A DNA stretch of 64,000 nucleotides from Butyrivibrio sp. INlla16 (GTDB lineage Bacteria; Bacillota; Clostridia; Lachnospirales; Lachnospiraceae): NCBI RefSeq assembly GCF_900104155.1, contig NZ_FMYB01000013.1:1-64000 (forward strand), in the 5' to 3' direction. A model generated the notes under the pieces. The model worked only from the letters and a program-made list of their open reading frames with translations, made no database searches and was not told where the DNA came from. This document shows positions 26,476 through 35,766 of this stretch, piece after piece; positions within the stretch are counted from its first letter, which is position 1; every line of letters starts with the position of its first letter. A program made the position numbers and the translations under genes.

Positions 26476-27948
26476 ATGATCAGCTTTTTGGTATGTTTGT
26501 GTGTTTTGGTAGCAGGTTATTTTATCTACGGCGGCATTGTTGAAAAAGTATATGGGCCGGATGACAGACAGACTCCGGCAGTAAGAATCAATGATGATGT
26601 TGACTTTGTTGTAATGCCGAGATGGAAACTATTTTTGATTCAGCTCCTTAATATCGCAGGTCTCGGACCGATCTACGGTGCTCTTGCAGGAGCTCAGTGG
26701 GGAACATCCGTATTCCTCTGGATTACCCTCGGAACCTTACTTGCAGGTGGTGTACATGACTTCTCGGTAGGTTTCATGAGTATGCGTCATGACGGCGCAA
26801 GCGTATCTGAGCTTACAGGTATGTACCTTGGAAACATTATGAAAACCATAATGCGTGTATTCAGCGTAGTACTCCTTGTAATGGTTGGTACGGTTTTCGC
26901 AGTAGGACCGGCCGGACTTATTTCACTTCTTATTGGTAATCAGGGTGGTTCGGGACTTCTTACGAACACAACCTTCTGGCTTGCTCTTATCCTTGTTTAT
27001 TACTTTATCGCAACCTTCGTTCCGATCGATAAGATTATCGGTAAGCTTTATCCCGTATTCGGTATCTGCCTTATAGTTATGGCAGTTGGTGTTGGCATTG
27101 GTATTTTCACACATGGATATACAATCCCTGAGATCGAATTATCCAATCTTCATCCCAGCAGTACACCTATATGGCCAATGATGTTCGTATCTGTTGCCTG
27201 CGGCGCTATTTCAGGATTCCATGCAACCCAGTCACCTCTGATGGCTCGCTGCTGCAAGACAGAAAAAGAAAGCCATATGGTATTCTACGGAGCAATGGTA
27301 TGTGAAGGTATAATCGCCCTGGTTTGGGCTGCAGCAGGCAGTGCAGTTTATGCAAGAACCGGCGGCCTTACAGCAGGTCTTACAGAAATGCTTGGAAATG
27401 GCCAGGCAGCATGCGTATATGATATCTGCACAAAGACAATGGGCGGCTTTGGTATAGTTCTTGCAATGCTCGGTGTTATCGCTTGTCCTATCACATCAGG
27501 CGACACAGCTTTCCGTTCAGCAAGACTTGTTATTTCAGACTGGTTCAAGGTAGATCAGAAGCCTTATATGAAGAGACTTATCCTCTGTGTACCGCTTCTT
27601 CTTTCAGGCGCATTTATCAGCCAGCTTAACTACAATGTCATCTGGAGATACTTCAGCTGGTCGAATCAGACACTTGCTATGATAGCTCTTTGGACAGCAT
27701 CAATGTACTTGTACAGAAATTCCAAGAACTACTGGATTACAGCAGTTCCCGCAACCTTTATGTCGGCAGTATCCGTTACATATTTCTTCTGCGCACCCGA
27801 GTGCCTGCATCTGTCGACAATGATTGCTTATCCTGTTGGAATTATCGCAGCGATTGCATTCCTGGGACTCTTCATTGTAAGCACAAGAAAACCGATGGTG
27901 AATGACGAAAAAAAAGATGATCACCATCAGCACCTACACACAGCCTGA
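26476..27948 (+). CDS. cstA: CstA-family pyruvate/peptide transporter
   Basis: The 490-residue membrane protein has about 12-13 helices and CstA family signatures: YFIYGGIVEKVYG, the block GLGPIYGALAGAQWG, GGVHDFSVGFMSMRHDG and GFHATQSPLMARC. The family includes the starvation-induced peptide transporter CstA and the pyruvate/proton symporter BtsT. It is shorter than E. coli CstA (about 700 residues), as is common in Firmicutes. An AGGAGGGG box precedes ATG 26476, and the C-terminus is histidine-rich. The position behind lytS-lytR strongly suggests regulated pyruvate uptake. Confidence 0.9.
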   Translation: MISFLVCLCVLVAGYFIYGGIVEKVYGPDDRQTPAVRINDDVDFVVMPRWKLFLIQLLNIAGLGPIYGALAGAQWGTSVFLWITLGTLLAGGVHDFSVGFMSMRHDGASVSELTGMYLGNIMKTIMRVFSVVLLVMVGTVFAVGPAGLISLLIGNQGGSGLLTNTTFWLALILVYYFIATFVPIDKIIGKLYPVFGICLIVMAVGVGIGIFTHGYTIPEIELSNLHPSSTPIWPMMFVSVACGAISGFHATQSPLMARCCKTEKESHMVFYGAMVCEGIIALVWAAAGSAVYARTGGLTAGLTEMLGNGQAACVYDICTKTMGGFGIVLAMLGVIACPITSGDTAFRSARLVISDWFKVDQKPYMKRLILCVPLLLSGAFISQLNYNVIWRYFSWSNQTLAMIALWTASMYLYRNSKNYWITAVPATFMSAVSVTYFFCAPECLHLSTMIAYPVGIIAAIAFLGLFIVSTRKPMVNDEKKDDHHQHLHTA

Positions 27949-27976
27949 CAGCAGGTGGTGATTTACAGGCAAACTA

Positions 27977-28003
27977 AAACGGGAGCTTCGGCTCCCGTTT
28001 TTT
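27977..28003. terminator. Bidirectional intrinsic terminator
   Basis: AAACGGGAGC pairs perfectly with GCTCCCGTTT around a TTCG tetraloop, with a T-tract after it and an A-tract before it. It separates the convergent cstA and sensor kinase genes. Confidence 0.92.
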
Positions 28004-29306
28004 ATGCCTTCACCACCGGTATCATAAATTTCGCCAGAAAATAATTCCCTTCAACAGAGGTCTGGAAAATTCCATCGCACTTTGTTATCGTTTCCTCCAC
28101 AATCTTCAGCCCCAGTCCGTGATTTTCACTGTCGGGCTTTGTGGTCTCGAGGTCCGGATTATTTATTATAGAATCTATATTCGCCTTGTTCCTGATCTCA
28201 CAGCAAAGATAATTCTGAGAAATCTTCAAGAGAATATGTATGTCCGGAAAATCCACCTTTTCACATGCCTCCATGGCGTTGTTGAAAAGATTCAGGAAAA
28301 CCGTACAAAAACTCTCATCATTGACCGTGAGGTCACTTGGCAGAGCTATCTCGGTGTAGATTTTTATGTGGTGCTTTCTTGCCTCGGAGATCTTCCTGTT
28401 AAGGATATAATCAATCATCAGGTTTCCGGTGGATACATCGGAAATATTGTCGAGTTTTTCACCTATTGAATTGTTAATATAATCGTTTAGCTCATCGTAT
28501 TTTTTCTCATGAAGGAGAGTCTGAATGAAAAGGTAATTGTTCTTAAGTTCATGGCGCTCTTTTTTTATGCGCTCATCAATTTCCAGGGAATATCTGTACC
28601 TGTGGACCTGAGCCCTGGTTTCGGTAAGAGCGTTGTCGAGTTTTCTTCTCTCCTCATAGGCTTCCACCGTGGTTATGAAAAGATCGTAGAGCATGGGAAG
28701 TGCCGGAATGATAATAAGTGCCAGAATTGCATCACGAAATACATCAAAATAAGGTATTCCCATTAGATCAAGTGAGTAATAAACCAAAAGCCCCAGAGGA
28801 AAATAGGAGAGAAGAAGAAGCCTTCTTCCAACGCTGTTACTTATTATCGGTACTGATTTTCTGAAGATAAAAAAGAAAGCGTATAACAGCACAATGAGTA
28901 ACACGAATGAAAAAATATCAAGGAATATGTACTTGGATTGTGAGATTACGCCTTCTGCCGAATAGAGAGGACTCCATACAATCTTGTAGAGCTGAAGAAG
29001 CGATACATAGAAAAGTGAATAAAGGAGCTTTCCCGCAAAATACCCCTGAAGAAAATATGTTGAGGTTGCAAGCGGAATCGCGAAAAGAATCAGCATGTTG
29101 TACCAGTAGTGGTGAGGGTGCGGGGAAATCGGCAACGCATAGGTGCCGTACTGAAGGAGCAGATACAAAGCTATATTCACAGCAAAATAAGTCAGGGTTT
29201 CTTTTTCCTGACTTTTGTCCCTGTAAATTATATAGAGGGAGATGAACAAAAAGCAGAATACAACAAAGCCATCGAATTCAGTTATTCTGAAAAGTGTATA
29301 GAGCAT
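28002..29306 (-). CDS. GHKL sensor histidine kinase (AgrC/NatK-like)
   Basis: The 434-residue protein has six or seven membrane helices in the first 210 residues. A coiled linker follows, then a kinase domain with His252 in KKERHELKNNYLF, the H-box form of GHKL peptide- or quorum-type kinases. An ATPase domain with FLNLFNNAMEAC and HGLGLKIVEET closes the protein. It is encoded 9 nt downstream of its LytTR regulator on the minus strand. The signal is unknown; AgrC relatives sense peptides, but no precursor peptide gene is visible nearby. The pair faces away from a GH3 operon, so a carbohydrate-related signal is also possible. Confidence 0.87.
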   Translation of the reverse strand: MLYTLFRITEFDGFVVFCFLFISLYIIYRDKSQEKETLTYFAVNIALYLLLQYGTYALPISPHPHHYWYNMLILFAIPLATSTYFLQGYFAGKLLYSLFYVSLLQLYKIVWSPLYSAEGVISQSKYIFLDIFSFVLLIVLLYAFFFIFRKSVPIISNSVGRRLLLLSYFPLGLLVYYSLDLMGIPYFDVFRDAILALIIIPALPMLYDLFITTVEAYEERRKLDNALTETRAQVHRYRYSLEIDERIKKERHELKNNYLFIQTLLHEKKYDELNDYINNSIGEKLDNISDVSTGNLMIDYILNRKISEARKHHIKIYTEIALPSDLTVNDESFCTVFLNLFNNAMEACEKVDFPDIHILLKISQNYLCCEIRNKANIDSIINNPDLETTKPDSENHGLGLKIVEETITKCDGIFQTSVEGNYFLAKFMIPVVKA

Positions 29307-29315
29307 ATTCCGACC

Positions 29316-30032
29316 TCATGACATCGAATGATTCAAAAAAGCCTGCTTTACGGTTTCGCGAAGATTCCTTGATAATGGCAGCTCGTGACCGTTTTTCAGT
29401 AAAACAGAATCCTTTTGTATCCTTGTTATTGCCGACATATTAACGAGAAAGCTTCGGTGGATCTTTATAAAATTACAGTTTTCCAAAGCTGACTCAAGAG
29501 ACATCAGTTTTGAGCGGATCGTGGTCATGCCTCCGTCTGTTACGACTATGCATTCCTTTCGCTGAGCTTCCACATAGAGGATTGTTCTGACATCAAAGGA
29601 ATAAACATCACCGCCGGAGGGTTCTTCGATTTTTATGATTTGCTGTTTTCTCTTTTCGAGTTCTGTGATAATTGAGGATACTAGTGATGGCGCCATTTGG
29701 GAAAGTTCACTTTTTCTTATGAACCTGAAGGGCTGCACTTCAAAGGTCTGAAAAACCAGAGCTTCTTTATTTGAGATAAAAACCACAAGTGCATCCGGAG
29801 CAATCTCTCTGATCCTTCTGCACACAGTGATTCCGTCCATTCCGGGCATCTCTATATCCAGAAAGATTATGTCATAGTGAAAATGCTGTTCGATCATGGG
29901 CAGAAATTCTGCGCCCGACATAAAGAAATCAAAAGCAACATCCACGTTTTTTTCGTTAAAGGTCGTGGCGAGAAGCTCCTTGGTACTTTTAAGGAGAACC
30001 TCCTCGTCCTCGACTATTGCTGCCTGATACAT
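29316..30032 (-). CDS. LytTR-family response regulator
   Basis: The 238-residue regulator has a receiver domain with phosphoacceptor Asp59 (IIFLDIEMPGMDG) and a C-terminal LytTR domain (about 135-235) with FIKIHRSFLVNMSAI. It is the first gene of a two-gene operon with the GHKL kinase. Direct repeats of the size expected for LytTR binding lie in the divergent region upstream (30097-30145), so it may control both its own operon and the GH3 operon at 30229. Confidence 0.92.
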   Translation of the reverse strand: MYQAAIVEDEEVLLKSTKELLATTFNEKNVDVAFDFFMSGAEFLPMIEQHFHYDIIFLDIEMPGMDGITVCRRIREIAPDALVVFISNKEALVFQTFEVQPFRFIRKSELSQMAPSLVSSIITELEKRKQQIIKIEEPSGGDVYSFDVRTILYVEAQRKECIVVTDGGMTTIRSKLMSLESALENCNFIKIHRSFLVNMSAITRIQKDSVLLKNGHELPLSRNLRETVKQAFLNHSMS

Positions 30033-30096
30033 TTTTTTACACCCTCATAATGTTTATTGTTTACCATTTAATTATATAAAAAAAGACCTTGATTTA

Positions 30097-30145
30097 CTAT
30101 CATACAAATTTGTGCATTTCGTACCGTATTTTTACATTTCATACC
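30097..30145. promoter_or_regulatory. Three phased direct repeats, candidate LytTR operator
   Basis: CATTTCGTACC (30115-30125) and CATTTCATACC (30135-30145) are 20 bp apart. A weaker third copy, CTATCATACAA, occupies about 30097-30107. LytTR proteins bind pairs of short direct repeats about two helical turns apart, which fits. The site lies between the regulator gene and the GH3 operon, upstream of a poor -35 region for the latter. Confidence 0.6.
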
Positions 30146-30228
30146 AAAATCCTGAAATCGGGATTTTTTCTGATAGATTAAACTTACACAATTTAACGGG
30201 AAGAAAGTAGTCCCCAAGGAGGTAAGTT

Positions 30229-33200
30229 ATGAGTACAAAGAAATTCACAAGAATTTGGACTGTAATAATCGCACTTGTTGCAGTTCTTGCAATTGTGGCA
30301 ACATTTGTTCTGACCGGACCTTTATACACGGTTATGAACATGTATTTCGGTAAGGGTGATGCAGTAGTTAAAAAGAATCCCGAAGCCGAGGCTCTTGATG
30401 CTGAGTATTACAAGGCAGAGCACACAGATGCTGACAGCCTTCTCGCAGCAAGTCAGGAGATGGCGGAGAAGGTAGAGAGCGAAGGAATTGTCCTTTTGAA
30501 AAATGAAAACCAGACACTTCCGCTTTCATCATCTGAGACAAACATTTCAATGTTCGGACGTACATCTGTAGATCCTATCTACACAGGTGCAGGAAGTGCC
30601 GCAACAGAGAGTAAGCCGGTTGATTATAAGACAGCAATGGAAGCAAACGGCTTTTCAATCAACCAGGATCTGTTCGATTTCTATGCAAATCATGAGATTT
30701 CCACTAAGACAATTAAGGTTTCAATGCAGACAGGTATGGGACCTCAGGAAGTTGAGTACACAGGTAGAGGATTCATCTCTTCAATGGGTACAGCGCTTTT
30801 CACAGGTGACATCATCGCGGAGGTACCGCTTGCAGATTATCCTTCATCACTTGAGGATACTTATGTAAAGTACGGCGATGCAGCAATCGTATTCATCGGA
30901 CGAGTTGGCGGCGAGGGCTGCGACCTTCCCACAAACATGAGTGAGTTTACAGATGTTGCAGAGGATAAGGACAAGACATACCTTGAGCTCGACAGCAGAG
31001 AAATCGATATGCTTAATTATGTAAAGGCTCAGAAAGATGCCGGAGCAATTAAGAAAATCGTAGTTGTTTTAAATACAGCTAACGCTCTTGAGATTGATTT
31101 CCTCAATGATGCTTCTTACGGAATTGATGCTGCTCTCTGGGTAAGCTGCATCGGTGACCAGGGTGCCAATGCTGTAGCTAAGGCGCTTAACGGTACAGTT
31201 AATCCTTCAGGTAGAACAGTTGATACTTATGTAACAGATCTCACCAAGGATCCCAGCTATGTAAACTTTGAAAATATCTATTATTCAAACGTTGACGGCG
31301 GTATCGGCGGATACGAGTCAGGCTGCTTCAACGAGTATGAGGAAGGCATTTATGTAGGTTACAGATATTATGAAACAGCAGCTGCTGAGGCAATGGATGG
31401 CAACTATGCCGGCTTTGACTATGACAGCGCAGTAGTATATCCCTTCGGATATGGTCTTTCTTATACAACTTTCGAAAAGACCTATGAGGGAACTCCTACA
31501 TATAACAACGGAACTTATACATTCAATGTAAAGGTTACAAACACCGGAGATAAGGCAGGAAAAGATGTTGTAGAGATCTATGCCGAGGCTCCTTACACAA
31601 AGGGCGGAATTGAAAAGAGTAAGGTTGTTCTTGCAGGCTTTGCAAAGACAAGTGAGCTCGAGCCCGGTGCATCCGAGACAGTTACAATTACAGTAGCTGA
31701 TGAGGACATCGCATCCTACGATTATAAGAACAATAAGTGCTACGTTCTTGACGCAGGCACATACGGATTCTACTTAAGTGACAATGCTCACAGCTGGGCA
31801 ACAATCGATAAGGCTGACGCAGGAAAATTCTTCTCAAATGAGCTTGCAGGAGAAGTTTTCGGAGCAGATAACAAGAGAGATTCAGACCAGGTAGCAGCAA
31901 CAAACCAGTTTGACGAGGTTTCAGCAGAGTTTGTTGATACTAAGACAGAGGGCAAGCCTCTTAACTTCAGCAGAAGCGATTTCGCGGGTACTTTCCCCAC
32001 AGCTCCCACAGAGGCAGACATCGCTGCTGAGGATTATATCAAGACAGCACTTGAAACAGTTTTTGATGAGAATACAAATGAAAAGACCGGTAACGTAGAG
32101 GGCAGCCTTGTTTACACAGATCAGATGCCTGTAACAGGTGCCGACAACGGAATCCAGCTTGTAAATATGCGTGGTCTTTCCTACGATGATCCCGCTTGGG
32201 AACAGCTCCTCGATGAGCTTGATATGGACGGCGTTGCAAACATGCTTGCAAACGCAGGTTACAACACAGCAGAGCTTCTTAATATCGGTAAGCCTGCAAC
32301 ACTTGATTACGACGGTCCTATGGGATGGTCAACATGGGTATCCGCTAACGGAGCAGATGCTATCTGTATCGGATTCCCTGCAGAGGAACTTCTTGCAGCA
32401 ACCTGGAATGTAGACCTAGCAAAAGAGGTTGGTGAAATCGTAGGTGAGCAGGGACTCTTCAACGGCTTCAACGGTTGGTATGCACCTGCCATGAACACAC
32501 ACAGAAATGCATTTGCAGGACGTAACTACGAGTACTATTCAGAGGATGGTCTCCTTGGCGGTAAGATTGCAGCAGGTGAGATCAGCGGAACAATGAAGTA
32601 TGGTGTTTACACCTACATCAAGCACTTCGCAGTTAACGATAAGGAGAACGGAAGAAACGGTATCGCTACATGGCTCAACGAGCAGGCGCTCAGAGAGATC
32701 TACCTCCGTCCTTTCGAGGTTGCTGTTAAGGAAGCAAAGGCTGATGTTAACTACTATGATGAGAACAACCAGCTTCAGACAACTACAATAGGTGCTACAA
32801 CAGCAATTATGAGTGCATACAACAGAATCGGTACTGTATGGGCAGGTGCTCAGTACGGTCTCCAGACTCAGATCCTCCGTAATGAGTGGGGCTTCAGAGG
32901 TGCTGTAGAATCCGATTACTTCGGTGGCTCAGCTTACATGGATCCTGATTCAGGACTTCGTGCTGGTAACGACCTTATGCTCAACACCTTTGCTGACGGT
33001 GGTCTTTCAGACAAGAGCACCGCAACAGGTGTAAACGCAATGAGAAACGCAGCTCACAATGTTCTTTACATGGTTGCTAACTCAAATGCTATGCAGGGTA
33101 TCGTATCCGGTACAACCGTATCCTACAAGATGGCAGGCTGGCAGAAAGCTCTGCTTGCAGGTGACATCGTAGCAGCACTTATCATCTGCCTCGGAATCAC

Positions 33201-33240
33201 ACTTATTGTGAAGAAGAAAAAGGCAGCTAAGGAAGCATAA
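30229..33240 (+). CDS. Membrane-anchored GH3 beta-glucosidase with permuted domains
   Basis: The 1003-residue enzyme hydrolyses beta-glucosides or related xylosides, by family. Domain order is swapped relative to standard GH3: a GH3_C-type alpha/beta domain comes first (from about residue 82, EGIVLLKNENQTLPL), then an FnIII-like domain after PFGYGLSYTTF (about 405-530). The GH3_N TIM barrel comes last (about 645-960), with YIKHFAVND and the catalytic nucleophile Asp896 in VESDYFGG. The same swapped order is known from Butyrivibrio and Ruminococcus beta-glucosidases. Membrane helices at both ends (about 9-31 and 970-993, followed by KKKKAAKEA) suggest an enzyme anchored twice and facing outside. 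An AAGGAGG box precedes ATG 30229. It heads the GH3-GH3-GtrA operon. Confidence 0.9.
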   Translation: MSTKKFTRIWTVIIALVAVLAIVATFVLTGPLYTVMNMYFGKGDAVVKKNPEAEALDAEYYKAEHTDADSLLAASQEMAEKVESEGIVLLKNENQTLPLSSSETNISMFGRTSVDPIYTGAGSAATESKPVDYKTAMEANGFSINQDLFDFYANHEISTKTIKVSMQTGMGPQEVEYTGRGFISSMGTALFTGDIIAEVPLADYPSSLEDTYVKYGDAAIVFIGRVGGEGCDLPTNMSEFTDVAEDKDKTYLELDSREIDMLNYVKAQKDAGAIKKIVVVLNTANALEIDFLNDASYGIDAALWVSCIGDQGANAVAKALNGTVNPSGRTVDTYVTDLTKDPSYVNFENIYYSNVDGGIGGYESGCFNEYEEGIYVGYRYYETAAAEAMDGNYAGFDYDSAVVYPFGYGLSYTTFEKTYEGTPTYNNGTYTFNVKVTNTGDKAGKDVVEIYAEAPYTKGGIEKSKVVLAGFAKTSELEPGASETVTITVADEDIASYDYKNNKCYVLDAGTYGFYLSDNAHSWATIDKADAGKFFSNELAGEVFGADNKRDSDQVAATNQFDEVSAEFVDTKTEGKPLNFSRSDFAGTFPTAPTEADIAAEDYIKTALETVFDENTNEKTGNVEGSLVYTDQMPVTGADNGIQLVNMRGLSYDDPAWEQLLDELDMDGVANMLANAGYNTAELLNIGKPATLDYDGPMGWSTWVSANGADAICIGFPAEELLAATWNVDLAKEVGEIVGEQGLFNGFNGWYAPAMNTHRNAFAGRNYEYYSEDGLLGGKIAAGEISGTMKYGVYTYIKHFAVNDKENGRNGIATWLNEQALREIYLRPFEVAVKEAKADVNYYDENNQLQTTTIGATTAIMSAYNRIGTVWAGAQYGLQTQILRNEWGFRGAVESDYFGGSAYMDPDSGLRAGNDLMLNTFADGGLSDKSTATGVNAMRNAAHNVLYMVANSNAMQGIVSGTTVSYKMAGWQKALLAGDIVAALIICLGITLIVKKKKAAKEA

Positions 33241-33250
33241 ATAATTAAAA

Positions 33251-33298
33251 GCCTTCCCCCTCTGGGGGAAGGTGTCAGCGAAGCTGACGGATGAGGGT
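33251..33298. repeat. REP-like palindromic element R2
   Basis: The element reads GCCTTCCCCC-TCT-GGGGGAAGG, then GTGTCAGC-GAA-GCTGACGG, then ATGAGGGT. It fills the gap between the two GH3 genes. Its right end provides GAGGG (33293-33297), 6 nt before ATG 33304, and is the only visible ribosome binding site of the second GH3 gene. Confidence 0.88.
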
Positions 33299-33303
33299 AA
33301 TTC

Positions 33304-35757
33304 ATGAAATACACTGACATCATATCCAAAATGACAATCGAAGAAAAAGCCGCTTTCCTTTCCGGAAAGGGCGAATGGCAGACAAGAGAAATCGAACGCC
33401 TGGGCATTCCTTCAATCTTCTGTTCTGACGGACCTCACGGGGTCCGCAAACAGGCAGGAGCCGGGGATCACTTGGGACTTAATGAATCACTTCCCGCAAC
33501 CTGTTTTCCTACGGCAGCTACAGTAGCGAACAGCTGGGACGAAGAACTCGGTGAGACAATGGGAGAGGCTCTCGGGGAGGAGGCTATGGCACTTGGAGTT
33601 AACGTGCTCCTTGGCCCCGGTCTCAACATCAAGAGAAGCCCTCTTTGCGGTCGAAACTTTGAATACTTTTCAGAGGATCCTTATCTTGCCGGAAAAATGG
33701 CTGCTTCGTATGTCAGAGGTATACAGTCCAAGGGCGTTTACGCATGTCCAAAGCATTTTGCGGTTAACTCTCAGGAGCTTCGCAGAATGGCTATGAATGC
33801 AGTGGTGGACGAAAGAACACTTCGCGAGATCTATCTCACGGGCTTTGAAATCGCGGTTAAGGAAGGAAAGGCAAAGACCATCATGAGCGCCTACAACGAG
33901 GTGAACGGAGTCTATGCCAATGAGAACAAGCACCTTTTAAAGGACATCCTTCGCGATGAATGGGGCTTTGACGGAATCGTGATAACTGACTGGGGTGCAT
34001 CAAATGATCACGCTCTCGGAGTTGCGGCAGGCTCTAATCTCGAGATGCCAAATCCTGGACTCGGCTCTGCGAGAGAGCTCATCGAGGCAGTGAAGTCCGG
34101 CAAGATATCCGAGACTGATGTTGATGAGAGGGTGGATGAACTCCTTGATGCGGTTATGACTTTGTATGTCAATGCTCAGGATAAGCCTGATACCTTTGAT
34201 AAGGACGCACACCATGAACTTGCAAGAAGAGTATCGGCTGAGAGTTCTGTGCTTTTGAAAAATGAGAACGGAATTCTTCCTCTGAAGAAGGGAGCAAAGG
34301 TTGCTATTATTGGGGACTTTGCCTTTGATCCCAGATATCAGGGAGCGGGCTCTTCACTGGTGAATGTGACCAAACTTGAGACAGTTACCGGGATTGTAGG
34401 AGAATATGACCTTCAGGTAGTGGGCATGAGCCGCGGCTATAACAGAAGCGGTGAGGAAGATGCGGCTATGAAAAAAGAGGCCCTTGACCTTGCAGCAGGA
34501 GCCGATATTGTTCTTTATTTCTTCGGACTTAATGAAGACAGTGAGTCTGAGGGAATGGATAGAACTCACATGAGAATACCTCAGAATCAGATTACTCTTT
34601 TACAGGAGCTCGGACAGGCTAATCCCAATCTCGTAGGTGTTATCAGCGCAGGTTCTGCAATAGAGATGCCCTGGCACCACTATTTTAAAGCTATCCTGCA
34701 CTGCTACTTAAACGGCCAGGCAGGCGCCGGTGCGGTGCTTGATATCCTGACAGGTAAAGTCAATCCTTCGGGAAAGCTTTCGGAGTCAATCCCCAGAAGA
34801 CTTGAGGACACCTCCTGCTTCAGATACTATCCCAGCAGAGAGAGAACCTCAGAGTACAGGGAGGGGCTGTACGTCGGCTACAGATACTACGAGAAGAAGG
34901 GACTTCCGGTTCTGTACCCGTTTGGGTTCGGACTGTCCTACACCAATTTTTCATACAGTGATGCGGAGATTATTCCGGGTAAAAACGAGACTGCTGATTC
35001 TTCAGGTGGAATTCGCGTAACTGTAAAGAACGTTGGTGACACCGACGGCGCTGAGGTTGTTCAGGTATATGTGGGACTTCCCGGTGCAAAGGTGTTCAGA
35101 CCTGAGAAGGAGCTTAAGGGCTTTAAGAAGGTTTTCCTGAAAGCAGGAGAGAGCAAAACGGTTACAATTCCGTTTGATGACAAGACCTTCCGCTATTTCA
35201 ATGTAAAAACTGATAAATGGGAAATTGAAGAGGGGACTTATGAAATAAGGGTTGGCGCCAGCAGCGCTGACATAAAGCTGTTCCTGAAGTGCCATGTAGA
35301 CGGCACTACTGATATACTTCCTTACGATATGGAAAAACTGCCTTCATATTACAGCGGGAATATCGAGAATGTTCCCGATACCGAATATGAGGAGCTTCTC
35401 GGAAGAGTAATTCCGGACGGCAGATGGAGCGGACAGCTTTCGGAAAATGATGCCTTTTGTCAGATGTATTACGCGAAGAGCGGACTTGCAAGGCTTGTTT
35501 ACAAGAAGCTTACAAAGATGAAGAAGAAAGCCGATGAGAGCGGAAAACCGGATCTCAACACACTTTTCATCTACAACATGCCTTTCAGGGCTATGGCAAA
35601 GATGACAGGCGGTGCCGTGGACAAGGAGATGGTTCATGGAATTGTGAAAATGGTCAACGGACATTTCTTTAGCGGCCTCGGCAAGGTTATCGGCGGCTAC
35701 TTCAGAAATAGCAGCAAGAACAAGGCATACGAGAAACTACTAAGTAACACTAAGTAA
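33304..35757 (+). CDS. Cytoplasmic GH3 beta-glucosidase / beta-xylosidase
   Basis: The 817-residue enzyme has the usual GH3 order: a TIM barrel (about residues 10-280) with ACPKHFAVNSQE and nucleophile Asp229 in VITDWGAS, a GH3_C domain (about 310-540), and an FnIII-like domain (about 560-670) after PFGFGLSYTNF. An additional helical C-terminal extension of roughly 150 residues is not needed for GH3 catalysis. There is no signal peptide, so it acts on imported oligosaccharides. Glucosidase and xylosidase activity cannot be separated by eye. It is co-transcribed with the permuted GH3 gene upstream and the GtrA-like gene 9 nt downstream. Confidence 0.9.
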   Translation: MKYTDIISKMTIEEKAAFLSGKGEWQTREIERLGIPSIFCSDGPHGVRKQAGAGDHLGLNESLPATCFPTAATVANSWDEELGETMGEALGEEAMALGVNVLLGPGLNIKRSPLCGRNFEYFSEDPYLAGKMAASYVRGIQSKGVYACPKHFAVNSQELRRMAMNAVVDERTLREIYLTGFEIAVKEGKAKTIMSAYNEVNGVYANENKHLLKDILRDEWGFDGIVITDWGASNDHALGVAAGSNLEMPNPGLGSARELIEAVKSGKISETDVDERVDELLDAVMTLYVNAQDKPDTFDKDAHHELARRVSAESSVLLKNENGILPLKKGAKVAIIGDFAFDPRYQGAGSSLVNVTKLETVTGIVGEYDLQVVGMSRGYNRSGEEDAAMKKEALDLAAGADIVLYFFGLNEDSESEGMDRTHMRIPQNQITLLQELGQANPNLVGVISAGSAIEMPWHHYFKAILHCYLNGQAGAGAVLDILTGKVNPSGKLSESIPRRLEDTSCFRYYPSRERTSEYREGLYVGYRYYEKKGLPVLYPFGFGLSYTNFSYSDAEIIPGKNETADSSGGIRVTVKNVGDTDGAEVVQVYVGLPGAKVFRPEKELKGFKKVFLKAGESKTVTIPFDDKTFRYFNVKTDKWEIEEGTYEIRVGASSADIKLFLKCHVDGTTDILPYDMEKLPSYYSGNIENVPDTEYEELLGRVIPDGRWSGQLSENDAFCQMYYAKSGLARLVYKKLTKMKKKADESGKPDLNTLFIYNMPFRAMAKMTGGAVDKEMVHGIVKMVNGHFFSGLGKVIGGYFRNSSKNKAYEKLLSNTK

Positions 35758-35766
35758 GGAGTACAC

